Positions 7,925 through 14,202 of a DNA stretch of 32,428 nt are shown one piece after another (within the stretch, counting starts at the first letter, position 1; each line of letters begins with the position of its first letter). The translations under genes and the position numbers were made by a program. The DNA is from a virus. The notes beneath the pieces are model-generated. The model did not search any database, was not told the DNA's origin, and saw only the letters and a program-made list of their open reading frames with translations. Where the stretch lies: the IMG/VR virus record IMGVR_UViG_3300025301_000057, positions 1 to 32,428 of that record. One strand, 5' to 3'.

Positions 7925-8001
7925 TGGTACGCCCGTCTGGACTTGAACCAGAGACTTCCACCTTATAAGAGTGGCGTTCTAACCTACTGAACTACAGGCG
8001 C
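7925..8001 (-). tRNA. tRNA-Ile with anticodon UAU (reads AUA), CCA encoded
   Basis: The minus strand folds as a complete 77-base tRNA. The acceptor stem is GCGCCTG with CGGGCGT, closed by one G-U pair. The D arm is GTTC/GAAC. The anticodon stem CCACT/GGTGG encloses the loop CTTATAA, giving anticodon TAT. A five-base variable region follows, then T arm TCTGG/CCAGA with loop TTCAAGT, discriminator A and an encoded CCA. It lies between the 5'-nuclease and helicase genes, six or so bases after the likely transcription start of its own promoter. Most bacteria read AUA with a lysidine-modified CAU anticodon, so a UAU anticodon is unusual. Confidence 0.95.
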
Positions 8002-8012
8002 TCAATATTAAC

Positions 8013-8041
8013 ATCATATCTCATTTTTCTTTTGTTGTCAA
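8013..8041 (-). promoter_or_regulatory. Sigma70-type promoter upstream of tRNA-Ile and the helicase
   Basis: On the minus strand, TTGACA (8036-8041), a 17-base spacer and TATGAT (8013-8018). The expected start is close to 8006, only a few bases before the mature 5' end of the tRNA at 8001. The -35 box lies inside the last codons of the 5'-nuclease gene. It should drive the tRNA and the run helicase-nrdJ-75aa-GroES-transglycosylase and beyond. Confidence 0.88.
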
Positions 8042-8992
8042 GCAAATTCTTTTCATTGTCGCGAACAACTCTGCCCAATCATATGCTCCGATGCCATCTT
8101 CGATCATCAATCCAATACATTGAGTTTTGTTTAATTCTGGTAGCATCTCTTTAATTGCATATTTAATCCTCTGACTCGCTTGAGCAGAAATTAAAGGCGT
8201 GTATAGCTGCATCATTTTGTAGTTTCTTTGTATTTTATCTTCGCTGTTCAAAATATTGTGATGGACCTTCAAAGGATTTTCCACTATCTCGCAAGCCTCC
8301 AAAAGTGTTTTGATTTCATGAGTTTTTGCTTCTGCAAGAAAAGGAAATCTTTTGGCAACCGTTTTCAAGCCAGCGCCTCCAACTCCGTCCAAATTGTCGC
8401 TCTTGTCGCCGCAAATGGCCCTTGCGAGGGCGAAGTTGTTGGGGTGTATACCAAACAGCTCGACAAGCCTTTTCGTGTTAATAAGCTCCCTTTGAACAGG
8501 CCTGTACACTATCGTTTCATCGTCACAAAGTTGATAAAAATCCTTATCACTGGAAATGATTACTTTTTGTTCATCTTTGAAGTATTGCATTTGAGCTACA
8601 TAACTAATAATATCATCTGCTTCAGTTTCATCAATCATAATCTGAGAAACCGGCAAACAATTGAGATATGTTATTAATCTCTGCTGTTGCCATACTTTAT
8701 TGTATTGCTCTTCTTCTTCGGACATAACACGAACGCTACGATTAAGACGAACTGGTGATCGGCCTTCTTTATATCCTTTGTGTATCGTCTTTCTTTTCCT
8801 GCTTCCGCCAGGACCATCCCAACAAATTACAATGTGATCGGGCTTCATTTCTCTACAATATTTCTGTAGAGATTTAAGAAACCCAAATGCGCCGCCGATG
8901 GGCTCGCCATTTAAAGCAATTGAAGGATTTGATATGTAAGCTCTCAGATAAATGTTGAGGGCATCAATTATTAATACTCTTTTCAAAACCAC
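8021..8992 (-). CDS. 5'-3' exonuclease / T4 RNase H (FEN) family nuclease, 323 aa
   Basis: The protein would remove RNA primers and 5' flaps during lagging-strand synthesis. Family motifs appear in order: VLIIDALNIYLR at the start, VICWDGPGGSRKR at about residue 56, ETEADDIISY, ISSDKDFYQL, and GDKSDNLDGVGGAG, the helix-three-turn-helix region. The conserved acidic residues are all present. The start is not an ATG: either GTG at 8992 or TTG at 8986, the latter having AGGTGG just upstream; both overlap the end of the preceding gene. Together with the short family A polymerase (12994-14193), which lacks a 5'-nuclease domain, this gives the parts of a split Pol I. Confidence 0.88.
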   Translation of the reverse strand: MVLKRVLIIDALNIYLRAYISNPSIALNGEPIGGAFGFLKSLQKYCREMKPDHIVICWDGPGGSRKRKTIHKGYKEGRSPVRLNRSVRVMSEEEEQYNKVWQQQRLITYLNCLPVSQIMIDETEADDIISYVAQMQYFKDEQKVIISSDKDFYQLCDDETIVYRPVQRELINTKRLVELFGIHPNNFALARAICGDKSDNLDGVGGAGLKTVAKRFPFLAEAKTHEIKTLLEACEIVENPLKVHHNILNSEDKIQRNYKMMQLYTPLISAQASQRIKYAIKEMLPELNKTQCIGLMIEDGIGAYDWAELFATMKRICLTTKEK

Positions 8993-9279
8993 CTTTTTTT
9001 GGGGTAAAGTTCGTGAATTTCATCGACGCAATATCCTAACAAGCGCTGATAATATTTTTCATCTTTAATCTCTGATATTGGAGGGCTCCAAGATAATTTA
9101 AGCTTCTTTCTTCCTGCTTTAAGCGTTTGTCTTTCGCTGCAACCAAAAAGTGGACTAGAAAGTTCGATATTAACGAGTCTAAACTTCATCTTAGGAAAAC
9201 ATTGTTCGAGTTCATCTAAAAATCTTTCTTCCATACTGTAACTAGAATCACAGTTTATAACATTCAAGAGTGCCGTCAT
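8983..9279 (-). CDS. Hypothetical protein, 98 aa
   Basis: No function is recognised. It is a basic, soluble protein with MEERFLDELEQCFPKMKF in the first third, RQTLKAGRKKLKLSW in the middle and an aromatic/basic end ELYPKKRWF. The first ATG (9279) gives a 32-base overlap with the deaminase gene; a second ATG at residue 16 (9234) is possible. Neither has a good ribosome site, so the start is uncertain. Its stop overlaps the start of the 5'-nuclease gene, placing it inside the recombination/replication unit headed by gp32. Confidence 0.55.
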   Translation of the reverse strand: MTALLNVINCDSSYSMEERFLDELEQCFPKMKFRLVNIELSSPLFGCSERQTLKAGRKKLKLSWSPPISEIKDEKYYQRLLGYCVDEIHELYPKKRWF

Positions 9280-9655
9280 CTGTAGTATAATATATCCTTT
9301 TTATTCCAACATGCTTTAAAGCTGATTCACACATGGAACATGGTTTGCTCATTTTAAAGTCGCCTGCTCCATTAACTCTAACAACATAAATATCTGTTCC
9401 TTGTGTCACGGACCGATCTAAATTAAGAACAGCTGCAAGTTCTGCATGCAGCGTTGATATTCCCTTATCTCTCTCACGAAATCTTTTACCAAAAGAGGAA
9501 TAAGACCATTTGTTGTGTGCAGCATTTATAATATTTCCGCCTTTCACTAAAACGGCGCCGTGACAAGTGCGAGATTCATTACTCTGTTGTGCCATCCTTT
9601 TGGCCAACGACAGATAGCTTTGTGTCTTCTTCGATATTTTCGTTTTCGATGTCAT
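9248..9655 (-). CDS. Zinc-dependent cytidine/deoxycytidylate deaminase-family protein
   Basis: The deaminase zinc signature is clear: STLHAELAAV followed by KPCSMCESAL, with one histidine and two cysteines as zinc ligands and the glutamate of HAE as proton shuttle. A typical first helix SYLSLAKRMAQQS and strand GAVLVKGG precede it. A dCMP deaminase role (making dUMP for thymidylate synthesis, as T4 cd) fits the nucleotide-metabolism context, but PCxMC is also the TadA/guanine-deaminase form, so the substrate is open. The start is ambiguous. ATG 9655 keeps the first helix and overlaps the uvsX end by 77 bases; ATG 9595 would cut into the helix. No strong ribosome site is seen at either. Confidence 0.8.
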   Translation of the reverse strand: MTSKTKISKKTQSYLSLAKRMAQQSNESRTCHGAVLVKGGNIINAAHNKWSYSSFGKRFRERDKGISTLHAELAAVLNLDRSVTQGTDIYVVRVNGAGDFKMSKPCSMCESALKHVGIKRIYYTTDDGTLECYKL

Positions 9656-10748
9656 AAAAGTCTGCTGCTTCGCCTTGTCGCTTGTCAAACTTGAGGATGA
9701 CTTCTTCATCCATTATGTTTAATACTCTATCACGAAATTTCTGATTTGTCAACATATTTTTCCATTTGGATGGCTGAAACTTTTCTTCTGCGCCATCCTT
9801 ATATTGAAGCGAATACCATGCCCCGCTTTGTTTAAGGTGGTTAGAGCCTTTGATAGCTTCAAACCAGCTTTCCTCATCTTGAACGCCTATATCATCGCCC
9901 CAAAGAATTTTAAAACTAGCTTGCCTCCCTTGAGTTCCAAAACGACTTTTCTTCAAAGTAGCTTTGACCTCTGTTCCTACTCTAAACCCTCTTTCATCAA
10001 GCACAAAACTAGCCTTCGCTTTTCGTCCTGTAAGCCAAATGCGAAGAGAATAAGAATAAATCATAGCTTTGCCGCCGGGCGTCATATAAGGTTCAACCAT
10101 CGCCTCCGAAGGACTTCTGGTGATATTGGTTTTAAGTTGGTTAAGAACTAAAAATGTCGATTGGCTGTTCGCAATTGGGACGGTCAACTTGGACATCCCT
10201 TTTGCGAGAATACGAGCTTTCACCGCCATCGACGAAAGAGGATTAAAATCACCTTCAACATCGCTAACAGACGGTGTTAAAGCGAGACTATCCCAAATAA
10301 ATAACATGCGATTATCATTGTTGGCAAGAAGGTCTTCAATTGTCTCAAGAACAAATTCTACACTTTGTGCTTGGACATAAAGCAGACTTTCTAAATCACA
10401 ACCGGTTCGTTCAAGGAAGGTTGGATCAATCGCTGATTCAGAATCAAAATAAATTACATCAATGCCCATATTTTGAGCATTGGCAGCAACTTGAGCGGCC
10501 ATATAAGACTTACCAGTTGATTCCAAACCTGCAATTTCAACAATTTTCCCTAATGGGATGCCTGATAGCTGTCCACGACAAATAATTGAGTCGAGCCAGC
10601 GAGAGCCCGTTGGGATCCAATCTTTTACTTCTGTCGGATTGGCTTCAGTTAAATTGTGTGCAACAGACATGCCGGCCTTCTTATTGATAAGGCCTCGCAT
10701 ATCCGCCATAGAAAGCTTGCCTGCTTTATTTTTATTTTTCTTTGCCAT
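9579..10748 (-). CDS. uvsX: UvsX/RecA-family recombinase, 389 aa
   Basis: The protein would form filaments on ssDNA for strand exchange and recombination-dependent replication, working with gp32. It has a Walker A GLESTGKS at residues 74-81, YFDSESAID after it, a Walker B LFIWDS at about 149-154, and STFLVLNQLKTNI plus TPGGKAMIY typical of the DNA-binding loop region of RecA/UvsX. The length equals that of T4 UvsX. The C-terminus is acidic (ENENIEEDTK), a usual regulatory tail in RecA and UvsX. The last 77 bases or so also encode the deaminase N-terminus in another frame. The start ATG has only a weak AGG upstream. Confidence 0.93.
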   Translation of the reverse strand: MAKKNKNKAGKLSMADMRGLINKKAGMSVAHNLTEANPTEVKDWIPTGSRWLDSIICRGQLSGIPLGKIVEIAGLESTGKSYMAAQVAANAQNMGIDVIYFDSESAIDPTFLERTGCDLESLLYVQAQSVEFVLETIEDLLANNDNRMLFIWDSLALTPSVSDVEGDFNPLSSMAVKARILAKGMSKLTVPIANSQSTFLVLNQLKTNITRSPSEAMVEPYMTPGGKAMIYSYSLRIWLTGRKAKASFVLDERGFRVGTEVKATLKKSRFGTQGRQASFKILWGDDIGVQDEESWFEAIKGSNHLKQSGAWYSLQYKDGAEEKFQPSKWKNMLTNQKFRDRVLNIMDEEVILKFDKRQGEAADFYDIENENIEEDTKLSVVGQKDGTTE

Positions 10749-10771
10749 GTTGTAAGCCTGTGTTTAAAGTT

Positions 10772-11251
10772 TTATTTGACACTCAAAACTTCAATTTCAA
10801 AGTTTAACGTTTTACCAGCAAGCGGATGATTAAAATCCAAAACAACGGAACTTTCGTCGATTGAATTAATTTTCGCAGTTACCGATTGGCCGGCAGGATT
10901 TTGTCCTCGCACCATAGCCCCTTCTTGAAATTCAAAATCAGGGGGGAAAGCTTGGCGAGGGACAGTCTGGAAAGCTTCAGAAAGAACCTCTCCGTAAGCT
11001 TCTCCCGGTGGCAATTTGACGTTTTTGACTTCACCAATTGTCATTCCTGGCAAAGCTGCCTCAAAACCAGGAATTAATTGACCTGATCCAACCTCAAGAG
11101 ACATAGCCTCTTCGCGTGCACGTGAGTTATCAAATTCAGTTCCGTCATCAAATGTTCCAACGTAGTGTATACTCACCGTCTGTCCATTCTCTACTTTACT
11201 GCTTTTTGTTTTTTTGCTCACTGACTTTTTACTTTTTGTTTTTTTACTCAT
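10772..11251 (-). CDS. FKBP-type (SlyD-like) peptidyl-prolyl isomerase, 159 aa
   Basis: The chain matches two-domain FKBPs of the SlyD/FkpA-like short type. VSIHYVGTFDDGTEFDNS and LIPGFEAALPGM are FKBP motifs, followed by VKLPPGEAYGE, an inserted flap (residues about 95-135), then VVLDFNHPLAGKTLNFEIEV, the typical SlyD ending. The first 20 residues are a lysine/serine repeat (SKKTKSKKSVSKKTKSSK) unlike usual FKBPs, which might bind nucleic acid or be disordered. It lies between gp32 and uvsX with its own AGGAG site. Its client protein is unknown; a role in folding a phage replication or virion protein is an inference. Confidence 0.9.
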   Translation of the reverse strand: MSKKTKSKKSVSKKTKSSKVENGQTVSIHYVGTFDDGTEFDNSRAREEAMSLEVGSGQLIPGFEAALPGMTIGEVKNVKLPPGEAYGEVLSEAFQTVPRQAFPPDFEFQEGAMVRGQNPAGQSVTAKINSIDESSVVLDFNHPLAGKTLNFEIEVLSVK

Positions 11252-11322
11252 TATAGCTTGCTCCTTTTTTATTAAAATTGAGACATCTGTAACCCCATGC
11301 CTCCCTGCGGGTGAGAGAGAAC

Positions 11323-12063
11323 TTATGAAAGAAGCTCACTAAAAGCTTTATCCACTGAATTACTTGATTCAGTACTGTACTTCTCTAAATTCTCAGAAGA
11401 GCCGGTATCTGCATTGCCCGATAAATATTCATCGAGAATAGCTTCAACTTCTTCTGGAGTTTTGCGCTCAAAGAGCGAATCGAGATCTGGAATTGTGTCC
11501 AGCCATTCGGCGCACTGTGCTTCATCTTCACACAAGAGCGACGGGCGGCGGCGAGGAGTAATTTCCGTTTGAGGAAAAGAAGCTCCTGCTGGCTTTCCAT
11601 ATCGAATTACAAGATCTGTTCCAGCTTCAGAGTCTGTAATATCTCCATATTCAGGATTAAGAACAAGATTAAGAAGCTTTTCATAAGCCATCTTGCCAAA
11701 GCCCCAAACACGCACGCCTTTATCTTCTTCTCCGCGAACAACCACTGGAGCGAAGAAACGCTGGCGAGCTGACAAAGATTTTGCCATCTTAATGCTCTCT
11801 TCGGTACCCTCTTTATAGAGCTTGCGAACAAATGCATCAAGCGCATCATCTTCTCCAAAATTCTTTTTTGGGCTCAAGAATCCTGGAGCGTTTCCAACAT
11901 TATAATGGAACCAATAATCCTTGAAAGGATCGCCATCAGGAGTAGGAACGATTCGAATCGTCGTTTCTCCGTCTTGCGGCCTCCAAAACATTTCTCGGTT
12001 ATTGCCATTTTTGTTGTCGATTGCAACGCGTCTGGCTCGCATTTTTTCCATATCAATACCCAT
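11323..12063 (-). CDS. 32: ssDNA-binding protein, T4 gp32 family, 246 aa
   Basis: It would coat single-stranded DNA in replication and recombination. The N-terminus MEKMRARRVAIDNKN is basic, like the cooperative-binding (LAST) region of gp32. A core with FWRPQDGETTIRIVP, FKDYWFHYNVG and RFFAPVVVRGEEDKGVRVW fits the gp32 OB fold. The tail (DEYLSGNADTGSSENLEKYS, then FSELLS) is acidic and serine-rich, as in gp32 proteins that recruit partners through the C-terminus. The classical zinc-binding cysteine/histidine set is not seen. The start 12063 has AAGGAG; an upstream ATG in frame lacks one. Its promoter and a 5' hairpin lie directly upstream. Confidence 0.85.
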   Translation of the reverse strand: MGIDMEKMRARRVAIDNKNGNNREMFWRPQDGETTIRIVPTPDGDPFKDYWFHYNVGNAPGFLSPKKNFGEDDALDAFVRKLYKEGTEESIKMAKSLSARQRFFAPVVVRGEEDKGVRVWGFGKMAYEKLLNLVLNPEYGDITDSEAGTDLVIRYGKPAGASFPQTEITPRRRPSLLCEDEAQCAEWLDTIPDLDSLFERKTPEEVEAILDEYLSGNADTGSSENLEKYSTESSNSVDKAFSELLS

Positions 12064-12090
12064 ATTATTTCTCCTTTGTTTGAGTAAAGT

Positions 12091-12114
12091 CAGAATGACC
12101 AATTTCTCATTCTG
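12091..12114 (-). promoter_or_regulatory. Perfect stem-loop at the 5' end of the gp32 mRNA
   Basis: CAGAATGA and TCATTCTG are perfect 8-bp inverted repeats around an 8-base loop. The likely transcription start of the upstream promoter is near 12116, so the hairpin would begin within one or two bases of the mRNA 5' end. It could protect the message from 5' decay or serve as an operator for gp32 autoregulation. The ribosome site lies outside the stem. Confidence 0.7.
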
Positions 12115-12122
12115 CTATGTTC

Positions 12123-12151
12123 ATAATACCACAATGAATTCTGTTTGTCAA
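12123..12151 (-). promoter_or_regulatory. Sigma70-type promoter of gp32
   Basis: On the minus strand, TTGACA (12146-12151), a 17-base spacer and TATTAT (12123-12128). It lies in the 97-base gap between the tubulin-like gene and gp32, ten bases after the former's stop. It would drive gp32-FKBP-uvsX-deaminase-98aa-nuclease. Confidence 0.88.
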
Positions 12152-12160
12152 GTGTTTTTT

Positions 12161-12994
12161 TCACTTTTTTTGTCGTTGAATTTCTGATGAATAAGCGACC
12201 GTGTAAACATAATCCTGTTCGTATTCTGTTGCATATATTCCATAACCAGTTGGAATTTCATTTCCAATTTGCTTTCGAATATTTTTCAAAATTTCACCAT
12301 CAGTTTCTAACTTTTTCTTATTGATAGCATAATAATAGCGCATTTCTCCAACATTGTCAAGTAAATAAAATAATTTATTTTCATTATTCTCCGAATCATA
12401 AAAGCCAATTGTTGAGATTCTACGCCCCTTCCGTGGTTCAGAGAAATTATTATTGACTGAGTCAATGTGGTTATATACGTTAACCATATGAAATGATGAT
12501 ACAATCATTTCGTTTAAACGCTCATAATATCCAATAACTGGAACATTGCCTATATGCTTTTCAACTTGTGAGTTGTCGATAAGATATATTCTTTTAAATA
12601 CGCCAGATCTAGCATATTCTTGCAAGATATTAAATGTTGTCCACTCTTGTCTAATTTTTATTATATCGATAACTTCTGTTTCAGGTCTGATGTATAAAAT
12701 ATTTACATCGCAGTTTTTGAGATATTCAAGAACTCTCAAGGAAGCGCCAGATATATTTCCAGAGCCACCAACAACAAAAAGCACTTCACCTTCTACATCT
12801 TTAAAGAATTTGCTCATGTCCGGACATCGTTCTTCATATCTTTCTGGTCCATCTTGCCATGGCATTGTGTAATTGCCATCTTGTCTGAGACCCTCTAAAC
12901 CATGATCAACTTTGTAAATTTTATATTGTTTATACTTTGAAAACTCGTCAGCAATATTGCAGCCGGCTTGCCCTAATCCAATAATAGTCTCCAT
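12161..12994 (-). CDS. Divergent tubulin/FtsZ-superfamily GTPase-like protein, 277 aa
   Basis: The N-terminus IIGLGQAGCNIADEF (residues 4-18) matches the first nucleotide loop of tubulin, CetZ and FtsZ. Residues 73-86 (FVVGGSGNISGASL) sit where the GGGTGTGA tubulin signature lies, after a strand GEVLFVV and before a helix and strand DVNILYIRPE. Further on, IYLIDNSQ then ERLNEMIVSSF resemble the FtsZ 'IPND ... AN' region. NHIDSV (175-180) may correspond to the catalytic T7 loop, and RRISTIGF to the following strand. The chain is shorter than typical FtsZ or PhuZ and has no long C-terminal tail. Its TAATG overlap with the family A polymerase gene shows translational coupling. A spindle, positioning or regulatory role is speculative; the fold assignment is moderately strong. 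Confidence 0.68.
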   Translation of the reverse strand: METIIGLGQAGCNIADEFSKYKQYKIYKVDHGLEGLRQDGNYTMPWQDGPERYEERCPDMSKFFKDVEGEVLFVVGGSGNISGASLRVLEYLKNCDVNILYIRPETEVIDIIKIRQEWTTFNILQEYARSGVFKRIYLIDNSQVEKHIGNVPVIGYYERLNEMIVSSFHMVNVYNHIDSVNNNFSEPRKGRRISTIGFYDSENNENKLFYLLDNVGEMRYYYAINKKKLETDGEILKNIRKQIGNEIPTGYGIYATEYEQDYVYTVAYSSEIQRQKK

Positions 12995-14193
12995 TATGTT
13001 GTAAGCTCCCTAATATTTCCAAAATCTTTACCAGCTTTAACACTGGTTCGAAAAATGCCAAACCTTGTATTCGAAAATTCATCTATAACATCTTTCATGA
13101 GATCTTTGTCATCTGCATGCAAATCAATAATTATACTGTCATGTACACAAAAGGCAATATTAGATTTCTTGCTCTCTAGTATATCATATATTTTAATCAT
13201 TTTTTGCAAAATAAGATCAGCACACGTACTTTGAATAATATAATTCAATGCGTGATGCTTGTCTGCCGGTATTTCTCTGCCGAAACAAGTTTTTACAGTT
13301 TCGCCGTCCCAATATTCATTTAGTACTTTATCTTTGTCAAACACTTTTCTTAAAACTTCTTCATTTGGATGTTTTTTCGAATTGTAAAGCCATGCAAAAA
13401 TAGAATTTTTAACTTCTTGTCTCGATGAAATCTTATTTTCAGATAAATGCTTTCTGTTCCATTCGTGAATGTCTATCGTTGGTTGATTTTTATCTGATAA
13501 GGCTAACAGTGTTCTTAACTCTGCACCGTTGTAATCTAATTCAACAAATAAATCATTATTTGGCTTAAGGATAGAGCGATATTTCTTTGGAAAGGTAAGA
13601 ATTGGAAAGCTATATCTTTTTGTTGTTAACCTTCCTGTTTTGGTGCCAAAAATATCATATTTTATATATGGTGAAATATCATTAATTTTTTTTCTCCATT
13701 GTCTTGCTTTGTGCTCAGCAAGAAATGGCTTAAACTTGTCAACGTCAATATTAAGTTTTTGCTGGCTTATATCTTCAATTACTTTTGTTAGTGAGGTTAG
13801 AAATCTCATATTTTTAGGCGGCAAAAAATTTTCAAAAACGTGTTTTGTGATTCGGTTTTTGATCTCGCAGTATTCTAATAAAAACTTTTCTGGAATTAAA
13901 TCATAGAAGCAATTGTCGTCCAGAGAAACCTTTGCCAAGTGAATTGACCTCATGAAGGCTTTTAATTTATTATTGATTTTATTCCAGTCATCTTTTATAT
14001 TTGAGGGACAAACACTGTCAAGAGATTTGCCACCACATTGCAGATAGCCGTATCTAAATTCTCTGTCCCGGAGAGAAGAAGAATAACTCCATGTTTCACT
14101 AATTCCCTCAGGAAGTTCATCGCTAAAGTGAAGATTTCCGTCATAATATACTCCTATACACTTTTGTTTATTATCCAATGTCTGAAATAACAT
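12994..14193 (-). CDS. Short family A DNA polymerase (PolA-type, no exonuclease domain), 399 aa
   Basis: Polymerase motifs are clear. TGRL is at 186-189. Motif A is LDYNGAELR at 219-227 with catalytic D220. Motif B is R258-K262-F266-Y270 (RQEVKNSIFAWLY). FGREIP (304-309) and IIQSTCADLI (319-328) follow. Motif C is VHDS with D352; the usual glutamate after it is serine. The residue equivalent to E. coli Pol I 762 is phenylalanine. There is no 3'-5' exonuclease domain: the first 180 residues are unassigned and too short for one. This recalls the separate polymerase half of the split polymerase in Rhodothermus phage RM378. A promoter lies about 130 bases upstream, inside the preceding gene. AAGG precedes the ATG. 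Confidence 0.87.
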   Translation of the reverse strand: MLFQTLDNKQKCIGVYYDGNLHFSDELPEGISETWSYSSSLRDREFRYGYLQCGGKSLDSVCPSNIKDDWNKINNKLKAFMRSIHLAKVSLDDNCFYDLIPEKFLLEYCEIKNRITKHVFENFLPPKNMRFLTSLTKVIEDISQQKLNIDVDKFKPFLAEHKARQWRKKINDISPYIKYDIFGTKTGRLTTKRYSFPILTFPKKYRSILKPNNDLFVELDYNGAELRTLLALSDKNQPTIDIHEWNRKHLSENKISSRQEVKNSIFAWLYNSKKHPNEEVLRKVFDKDKVLNEYWDGETVKTCFGREIPADKHHALNYIIQSTCADLILQKMIKIYDILESKKSNIAFCVHDSIIIDLHADDKDLMKDVIDEFSNTRFGIFRTSVKAGKDFGNIRELTT

Positions 14194-14202
14194 TAATTGG
14201 CC

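Noticed and set aside
7911-7961. Upstream extension of the helicase gene
   Set aside because: The extra 17 codons run into the tRNA; the ATG at 7910 has its own ribosome site.
8228-8677. Open frame of 149 codons on the plus strand
   Set aside because: It lies wholly inside the 5'-nuclease gene on the other strand; the protein looks like a reverse-complement translation and no ribosome site or gene context supports it.
11252-11322. Possible 8-codon leader peptide and weak hairpin between gp32 and the FKBP gene
   Set aside because: The ATG is only one base from the GGAGG and the hairpin is short with wobble pairs; not enough support.
13994-14021. TTGACA-16-TATAAA on the minus strand inside the polymerase gene
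   Set aside because: The boxes are fairly good, but it lies about 190 bases inside the coding region with no start following; a better promoter is just upstream of the gene.
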